25,833 nt of DNA from a virus: the IMG/VR virus record IMGVR_UViG_3300021371_000091, positions 1 through 25,833 of that record; one strand, given 5' to 3'. How positions within the stretch are numbered: the stretch's first letter is position 1; each line of letters begins with the position of its first letter. A program made the translations under genes and the position numbers. This document shows positions 21,539-25,833 of this stretch, piece after piece. The notes below the pieces were generated by a model that saw nothing but the letters and a program-made list of their open reading frames with translations, was not told where the DNA came from and did no database searches.

Positions 21539-21695
21539 TTTCTTTTACCTCGCCTTTCGGCTTTTTCTTAGAAGAAGATTTAATTTTATCTTTTGATAGG
21601 ACTGCTTCTTCTTTCCAACCCTTTTTTTTCAATGAGTCCACCTTTGAGGGATGAGCTGTTATTGAAACTTTACCATTTGGACTAATTAATTTCAT
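21525..21695 (-). CDS. Small basic protein before the tail tube, 56 aa
   Basis: Reads MKLISPNGKVSITAHPSKVD, then SLKKKGWKEE and a Lys/Ser-rich end. The start has a strong AGGAG 6 bases upstream, and the gene overlaps the tail tube start. The opening (K-L-I-S-P-N-G-K-V-S-I) with a V-x-x-L-x-x-x-G-W helix is a small phage pattern seen near head-tail genes; function unknown. Its lysine-rich tail resembles that of the 71-aa protein at 22912-23127. Confidence 0.7.
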   Translation of the reverse strand: MKLISPNGKVSITAHPSKVDSLKKKGWKEEAVLSKDKIKSSSKKKPKGEVKENGNI

Positions 21696-21707
21696 AATTA
21701 TCTCCTA

Positions 21708-22154
21708 TTATACTGCTACATCAGGATTAGTTTCCTGAACATAGTAATTAGTTAAAAAGGTTAAACTCACATATCCTAGTGGTTTTTCACCTTCACCATT
21801 AAACTCTATTTCAGTTGATTCAAGGTAAGTGTCTTTTGCCTTACCATCAAGAGTCCTGTCAGCAGCTATTGCTTCTTCAACTTCTTTACTTATTGTATCA
21901 ATCGTATCATCAAAGTCACTAGTAGCTTTTGCATATCCTTCTACCACCACTGATAATTCTCTACTCATAACCCTGTCAGTACCTATAACAATAGGTTCTG
22001 ATGTTTCTGACTTTGTATATATAACCAATGCTGGTAACTTAGAGTTTTCTATTGGATAGATTCTTGATTCATAGACATTAGAACCAGTTGTTGATAATCC
22101 AGTTAAAGTAGTACCAAAATATTCTCGTATTTGTTGTCTTATATGATTTGCCAC
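21708..22154 (-). CDS. Tail terminator or completion protein (gpU-like position)
   Basis: A 148-aa protein: a helix (MANHIRQQIREYFGTTLTGL), then VYESRIYPIENSKLPALVIY, which is the strand-P-x-L-P-A-L-x-V-Y motif common in tail terminator and minor tail U-like proteins, followed by RELSVVVEGYAKATSDFDDT, a helix with EVEEAIAADRTL, and closing strands PLGYVSLTFLTNYYV. This order matches lambda gpU-type terminators that cap the tail tube. The position before the tube gene supports it. The start overlaps the previous stop by one base. Confidence 0.75.
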   Translation of the reverse strand: MANHIRQQIREYFGTTLTGLSTTGSNVYESRIYPIENSKLPALVIYTKSETSEPIVIGTDRVMSRELSVVVEGYAKATSDFDDTIDTISKEVEEAIAADRTLDGKAKDTYLESTEIEFNGEGEKPLGYVSLTFLTNYYVQETNPDVAV

Positions 22155-22504
22155 TATATTTCCTCTAACATTAAAACAGTGAATCCTGTTCTGTCTTTTT
22201 GCACATTAACTATTGTATAGTTTTGTGCTGCTTTTAATATATTCCCATTCGTATCTTTTATAGCACTGGCGTTCAAAGTATCTCCATAAGATACATTTGG
22301 AATATCTATACTTCTACAAGTTGCCATTGGTTTAAGTGCTTCTACACCAACTCCTGAATCTTGCTCAACATATTCATTATTCAAAATGATAACAATATTA
22401 GAAGATGTGCCATTCCTTGTATAAACAGCATCAATTCCATGACCATACTCGGCATCAAGATAGCCTAGCATATCTTCTTCGGTTTCAAGCATGAACTGAG
22501 ACAT
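22154..22504 (-). CDS. Head-tail joining protein candidate, copy B
   Basis: A 116-aa protein. After an acidic helix (MSQFMLETEEDMLGYLDAEY) comes GHGIDAVYTRNGTSSNIVII, then PNVSYGDTLNA and YTIVNVQKDRTGFTVLMLEE. The strand order, the G-D-T-L motif and the V-x-x-D-x-T-G-x-x-x-L-x-LEE ending resemble lambda gpFII-type head-tail attachment proteins. The next gene upstream encodes a diverged copy with the same core. The role would be at the head-tail joint. Confidence 0.65.
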   Translation of the reverse strand: MSQFMLETEEDMLGYLDAEYGHGIDAVYTRNGTSSNIVIILNNEYVEQDSGVGVEALKPMATCRSIDIPNVSYGDTLNASAIKDTNGNILKAAQNYTIVNVQKDRTGFTVLMLEEI

Positions 22505-22908
22505 TATTCTTCCTCTAAAACCAATGAAATTAAACCTGTATTATCAGGCTCTACTGTTTGAATTGTGAAAAATGTTTGTGGGACTAAAGTGTTTCCTTTG
22601 TTTGTAGTAATTGCATTTACTAACAGCCTATCTCCTTGAGATATATGCGGTGCATCAGATGATTTTATTATTGCCCTTGGTTGAAAGCCATCTACATCAA
22701 CAGTACCGCCACCTATAGCAAAATACTCTTGGTCTATTATTAGGTTTATAGGATAAGAATCACCTGAATCAATATCGTACCAAGTATCAATCAATCTTAA
22801 TCTTGAATCCCATAATGCACTTTGAACTTCAATAAAAAAACCACTAACACCATGCCCTGTTGTGGTATCTACATAAGAATTAAAGTCTAAAGCACTCTCT
22901 AACGGCAT
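22504..22908 (-). CDS. Head-tail joining protein candidate, copy A
   Basis: A 134-aa paralog of the neighbouring 116-aa protein. Matching blocks: GHGVSGFFIEV with GHGIDAVY; INLIIDQEY with IVIILNNEY; HISQGDRLLVNAI with NVSYGDTLNASAI; and FFTIQTVEPDNTGLISLVLE with the YTIVNVQKDRTGFTVLMLE ending. Copy A has an extra segment (SALWDSRLRLIDTWYDIDSG) near residues 30-50. The two may occupy different rings of the head-tail connector or form a hetero-ring; this is inference. Confidence 0.6.
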   Translation of the reverse strand: MPLESALDFNSYVDTTTGHGVSGFFIEVQSALWDSRLRLIDTWYDIDSGDSYPINLIIDQEYFAIGGGTVDVDGFQPRAIIKSSDAPHISQGDRLLVNAITTNKGNTLVPQTFFTIQTVEPDNTGLISLVLEEE

Positions 22909-22911
22909 GAT

Positions 22912-23127
22912 TTATTTTTTAGCTCTAGTTTTAGTAGCTTTTACTTTAGAAGTTTTTAAGCCTACGCTTCTATCTTCTTTTTTGGCTTTAGGTTTTGCTA
23001 CATGAACCTCTGCTTTCTTATAAGAGCAAAGTTCACGTCCAATGTATTCAGGCAATTCAACAACATCACCTGCATGTACCTTTTTACCATCTGCGATTGT
23101 ATCGCTTGTTATTAAGTATTTTTTCAT
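22912..23127 (-). CDS. Small basic protein after the capsid gene, 71 aa
   Basis: Reads MKKYLITSDTIADGKKVHAG, then DVVELPEYIGRELCSYKKAE and a long Lys/Arg-rich tail (KTSKVKATKTRAKK). The body looks like a small beta barrel; similar short proteins lie between capsid and connector genes of many siphoviruses. I prefer the ATG at 23127; an in-frame ATG at 23169 would add 14 residues and run through the GC-rich hairpin at 23136-23155. Neither start has a clear Shine-Dalgarno sequence, so initiation may depend on the hairpin or on coupling. Confidence 0.65.
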   Translation of the reverse strand: MKKYLITSDTIADGKKVHAGDVVELPEYIGRELCSYKKAEVHVAKPKAKKEDRSVGLKTSKVKATKTRAKK

Positions 23128-23135
23128 ATTTAAGT

Positions 23136-23155
23136 TGGGGGTATTGCTACCCCCA
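23136..23155 (-). other. GNRA-tetraloop hairpin after the capsid gene
   Basis: In the transcript TGGGGGTA pairs perfectly with TACCCCCA around the loop GCAA, a GNRA tetraloop: an 8-bp, G-C-rich stem in AT-rich DNA. It starts 21 bases after the capsid stop and ends 8 bases before the preferred start of the next gene. No T-run follows, so a plain terminator is unlikely; an mRNA-stabilising or expression-lowering element is more plausible. Confidence 0.7.
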
Positions 23156-23176
23156 TTCCATTTAAGCATCAGTTAA

Positions 23177-24424
23177 TTAGTCTGAAGATTTACAGAAAGA
23201 TACTGCGTGTCTTACAGCAGTGTCAACAGTTTGTAGAGCAACAATTCTTACTCCACCTGATTGACTTAAGCTATAAGCATCTACAGTTATATCTAATCCG
23301 CCATACATACCAATTAATAAGTCTGCAAAGTTACCAAAGTAGAAATCTCCACTTGTTACTTGATTACTTCTGATTACATTATAACCATTCATAGTGTTAT
23401 CAGGAGATACAACAAACTGAGCAGTACCACTAGCCTTTTCAGTTGTTTTCAAAGTACCAAAGTCAGCAGGTCTACAAATGTAGCTTAAAGAACCAGTTAA
23501 TGCGTTGTCATTAGCAACAGCAGATTCCATAGCAACAATCTCAGCCCATGTTGGGTTAGCAGCACCAAAAGTAGTAGTGTTAATACCTGAAGTATTAGCA
23601 ATACCTGTAGGCTGACCACTTGAACCTGAACCAGCTAAAGCACCTAAATCAATAGCAGTAGCTATAGATTTTGTTAGGTCATCTCTGATTAAGTTCTCAA
23701 CATCTAATGAAGATTGTTGTAGTAATAATCTAGTTACATCTGTATGTGCACCAACTACTTTAGGTGACATAGTGACTGAACCAACTTCTAGCTGTTCAGA
23801 AGCTGAGTTACCACCTTCAGTAGCAATCCAACCTGCTGCAGCAGTAGCAGTTTTCTTAGGTATTACAACATTACCTTGTAATCCTCTAAGCATAGTAGCA
23901 CCAGCTCTCATTACTGAAGACTCATTTCTGAGAATATCAATAAAGTCTGAGCCTTTGTAATCTTCAGCAACTAGACCAGCATTATCAGTCACGTCAGCAT
24001 CCCTTTTACCCCAGTTGCTTAGAACTTCAGCAGGTAGCATGATACCTTGAGCATCTTTACCATATTGTCTAGCAGCTTCAGCAGAACATTCAAATTCAAA
24101 TGCAGCTTCTTCCTGTGCTCTTCTATCGCTTGGATTAGCCATAGCTCTAATAGCTCTTACTAGGCTAAATTCCCTTACTTCTTCTTTAGTCATGCCGATT
24201 TCTGAAGGAGTTTCTAGTGGAGTGTTGTTAGAAATATTTTCTAGCAATACACCTCTAAATTCTTCAACAGATATACCATCAGCAATCGCTTTGTCAGCTA
24301 AATCTCTTTTATTGTGTCTAGCTGCTAAATCTATAATCTCTTTTGAGTTTCTTTTAAATTCAGCTTTAGCTTCATCAATAGTTTGAGTTCTAACTTCGTC
24401 AAGATTAATATCTTTATTTTCCAT
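23177..24424 (-). CDS. Possible separately started major capsid protein, 415 aa
   Basis: The ATG at 24424 (codon 358 of the fused frame) begins MENKDINLDEVRTQ, exactly at the delta-domain start of the capsid portion. GAGGT lies 7 bases upstream. A 415-aa product is a usual length for an HK97-type capsid precursor, and an independent start would let capsid protein be made in excess over protease. Independent initiation is inferred from the ribosome site and domain edge. Confidence 0.55.
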   Translation of the reverse strand: MENKDINLDEVRTQTIDEAKAEFKRNSKEIIDLAARHNKRDLADKAIADGISVEEFRGVLLENISNNTPLETPSEIGMTKEEVREFSLVRAIRAMANPSDRRAQEEAAFEFECSAEAARQYGKDAQGIMLPAEVLSNWGKRDADVTDNAGLVAEDYKGSDFIDILRNESSVMRAGATMLRGLQGNVVIPKKTATAAAGWIATEGGNSASEQLEVGSVTMSPKVVGAHTDVTRLLLQQSSLDVENLIRDDLTKSIATAIDLGALAGSGSSGQPTGIANTSGINTTTFGAANPTWAEIVAMESAVANDNALTGSLSYICRPADFGTLKTTEKASGTAQFVVSPDNTMNGYNVIRSNQVTSGDFYFGNFADLLIGMYGGLDITVDAYSLSQSGGVRIVALQTVDTAVRHAVSFCKSSD

Positions 24425-25495
24425 TGTTATTACCTCTATATTGTTAATATTTTGTTTATCTTTAGAACGACCAACTCCAACAAGTCTTGACTGGTCAGCA
24501 GGAACGGATACAGAAGAAACTTCCATAGGTGTCCATTGAGCTTTGTAGTAATTCTCATCATCTTTGTTCATTCTAGTTAATTTATCGACTCTGTAGCCAA
24601 CTGAAATGTTCATACGTATACCATCAGCCACATCTTCAAATATTTCTTGAGCTAAAGCAGATTTACCAAATCTAACTACAGCAGTTGTCCTTTTTGCTGT
24701 CTCATCTAATTTGAATTCTTCAATTACACCAATTTGCTTTTCCATGTCATGGTCAAGTAATAATGGTGCTCTTCCTGAGTTTATAAACTCCATGTTTATA
24801 TCATCAGCAGAATGTCCTAGTACTTCCATACCAAAACTTCTTTCAACTGGCTCTTCACTAGAAACACCAACTCTAACCCTTCTGCTTTCTTCATCAATGT
24901 AAGAAGCCTTAGATAAATCAATAGTTCTATATTTCATAGGCATATCAATCACTTTTCTTTCTTCTTCATCTGATTCAAGCATAGAGACTTCATCAGTTGT
25001 TTCTACTTCATCACCTTCATGTTCTACATCCTCATGCTTCGCAAATTCAACAATAACTTTATCGTCTGTTTCACTAACATTGAGGATATGTCTATCAGTT
25101 TTATCCATAGTTTTCTCCTCTTCATTTGTTAATAAAGGATGTTTTTCTGATTCTTGCGAATCAAAACTTGTTTGTCTTTCATCTTCTTTCTTCATTTGTT
25201 CTACTAATCTTTTTGACCAAGAATAACCTGCATCACCACCCCATAATGCCCAAGCTATTCTGCCATTTGAAGGGTAGCCTTCTTCACCTTGTTTAAATCC
25301 TTCAGCTTGTTTGTCTACTTCATGCCTACTGAAGAAGCTATACATTCTTTTGATAGTTTCATCAGATAGATTTTCACCAGCTACTATTTGTCTTGCTCTT
25401 ATAGCACCGACCCTAGTACCACCTCTACCATACTCTTCACGCCAATCTAAACCTCTCTGAGCTTCTTCTTTCATGCCCTGAGTAGGATTACTCAT
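23177..25495 (-). CDS. Fused accessory domain, prohead protease and major capsid protein
   Basis: A 772-codon frame with three parts. Residues 1-100 (LDWREEYGRGGTRVGAIRAR, RHEVD, GRIAWALWGGDAGYSWSKRL) form a domain often attached to phage head proteases. Residues about 130-357 form a prohead protease with His249 in LLLDHDMEKQIG and Ser298 in MNISVGYRVD. Residues about 358-772 are the HK97-fold major capsid protein: a helical delta-like segment, then VIPKKTATAAAGWIATEGG, RLLLQQSSLDVENLIRDDL and SGSSGQPTGIANTSGI. In-frame ATGs at codons 130 and 358 each have a good ribosome site, so separate protease and capsid chains may also be made. The start overlaps the portal stop by 8 bases. Confidence 0.88.
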   Translation of the reverse strand: MSNPTQGMKEEAQRGLDWREEYGRGGTRVGAIRARQIVAGENLSDETIKRMYSFFSRHEVDKQAEGFKQGEEGYPSNGRIAWALWGGDAGYSWSKRLVEQMKKEDERQTSFDSQESEKHPLLTNEEEKTMDKTDRHILNVSETDDKVIVEFAKHEDVEHEGDEVETTDEVSMLESDEEERKVIDMPMKYRTIDLSKASYIDEESRRVRVGVSSEEPVERSFGMEVLGHSADDINMEFINSGRAPLLLDHDMEKQIGVIEEFKLDETAKRTTAVVRFGKSALAQEIFEDVADGIRMNISVGYRVDKLTRMNKDDENYYKAQWTPMEVSSVSVPADQSRLVGVGRSKDKQNINNIEVITMENKDINLDEVRTQTIDEAKAEFKRNSKEIIDLAARHNKRDLADKAIADGISVEEFRGVLLENISNNTPLETPSEIGMTKEEVREFSLVRAIRAMANPSDRRAQEEAAFEFECSAEAARQYGKDAQGIMLPAEVLSNWGKRDADVTDNAGLVAEDYKGSDFIDILRNESSVMRAGATMLRGLQGNVVIPKKTATAAAGWIATEGGNSASEQLEVGSVTMSPKVVGAHTDVTRLLLQQSSLDVENLIRDDLTKSIATAIDLGALAGSGSSGQPTGIANTSGINTTTFGAANPTWAEIVAMESAVANDNALTGSLSYICRPADFGTLKTTEKASGTAQFVVSPDNTMNGYNVIRSNQVTSGDFYFGNFADLLIGMYGGLDITVDAYSLSQSGGVRIVALQTVDTAVRHAVSFCKSSD
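24422..24437 (-). promoter_or_regulatory. Internal ribosome site for the capsid part
   Basis: GAGGT (24436-24432), a 7-base spacer, then ATG (24424-24422), inside the fused reading frame and at the protease-capsid boundary. Confidence 0.6.
25106..25121 (-). promoter_or_regulatory. Internal ribosome site for the protease part
   Basis: AGGAG (25119-25115), preceded by GA and followed by a 6-base spacer, then ATG (25108-25106) at codon 130. It lies just after a charged linker that ends the N-terminal accessory domain, where a stand-alone prohead protease would begin (MDKTDRHILNV). Confidence 0.6.
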
Positions 25496-25833
25496 CTTCG
25501 TTATCTCCGCCTTGTATATTGGCTTCTACTGGCAATTTAGAACCAAATGGTTGATAGGCTAGTTCAATACCATATTGTTTAGCTAGTTCTATCTCTTTTT
25601 GATGTTGTTCAAATAGTTCTTCAGTATCCCTACCGTAAGCTGCAGCAATATCTGAATAGCTTATTGTTCCATTTTGTAAGCCGAGTACGTTTGACTGCAT
25701 TTCTTTTAATGGGTCAATCCAAGCAAAACTTCTAGGTATGAAGTTTACTGAGTTAGAGAATTTATCAAATTTACCCATTGGTAGATTGATGTAACCTGTA
25801 GATATAGACATCTCTAACCAAGATTGAAATACT
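25488..25833 (-). CDS. Portal protein, C-terminal part (runs off the right edge)
   Basis: The frame is open to the window edge: the codons before the ATG at 25811 read VFQSWLE, so that ATG is internal and the true start is outside. The visible 115 residues carry the C-terminal signature of lambda gpB-type portals: SWLEMSISTGYINLP, FIPRSFAWIDPLKEMQSNVL, and the helix ISYSDIAAAYGRDTEELFEQ followed by KEIELAKQYGI. The portal forms the DNA entry ring of the head and binds the terminase. It is followed by the protease-capsid frame, whose ATG overlaps its end. The end is acidic (GGDNEDE). Confidence 0.88.
   Translation of the reverse strand, partial: VFQSWLEMSISTGYINLPMGKFDKFSNSVNFIPRSFAWIDPLKEMQSNVLGLQNGTISYSDIAAAYGRDTEELFEQHQKEIELAKQYGIELAYQPFGSKLPVEANIQGGDNEDE

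Noticed and set aside
1-25833. tRNA genes, CRISPR arrays, insertion sequences, integrase or attachment sites
   Set aside because: No cloverleaf-like sequence, regular spaced repeats, transposase or recombinase motifs were seen by eye. A dedicated tRNA scan was not possible.

Overview
This window is a single, tightly packed, AT-rich segment of a tailed-phage genome (Caudoviricetes). Every gene I can support is on the minus strand, so the biological reading direction is from base 25833 down to base 1. The head and tail proteins are lambda/HK97-like with a long-tail layout (tape measure, G/GT frameshift, J-like hub), so the virion should be a siphovirus. The small-gene repertoire (DUF3310, the WHGGKGS-type small protein, S74 fiber, 3-TM holin) and the base composition resemble uncultured marine phages. 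A host such as a low-GC marine bacterium is an inference only. No integrase, repressor, tRNA, CRISPR or insertion sequence was seen, and no terminase lies inside the window.

Late region (25833 to about 8378), in transcription order: end of the portal protein; a 772-codon frame joining an N-terminal accessory domain, a prohead protease and the HK97-fold major capsid protein; a small protein; two paralogous head-tail joining candidates; a tail-terminator candidate; a 56-aa protein; the tail tube; tail assembly chaperone G with a -1 frameshift to GT; tape measure; two distal tail proteins; a J-like hub; a 1446-aa fiber ending in an S74 autoprotease; a lysis group (three small proteins, a 3-TM holin, a T4-type lysozyme); and a PD-(D/E)XK nuclease whose start lies inside the lysozyme gene.

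Early/replication region (about 8354 to 1): a promoter-like sequence sits at the border. It is followed by many small overlapping genes, a RecE-like exonuclease, an RHH-type small protein, another PD-(D/E)XK nuclease, an SSB-like protein ending DDDIPF, a Toprim primase fused to a RepA-type helicase, a CCAAA-repeat tract that may be an origin, a third small nuclease, DUF3310, a helix-turn-helix small protein, and a gpZ-like structural protein isolated from the other virion genes.

The genes work as two modules: recombination and replication (exonuclease, SSB-like protein, primase-helicase, nucleases) and particle building plus lysis. The most informative signals beyond plain gene calls are the two in-frame internal starts with strong Shine-Dalgarno sequences in the capsid frame, the A AAA AAC frameshift site, the GNRA-loop hairpins, and the CCAAA repeats next to the primase-helicase gene.
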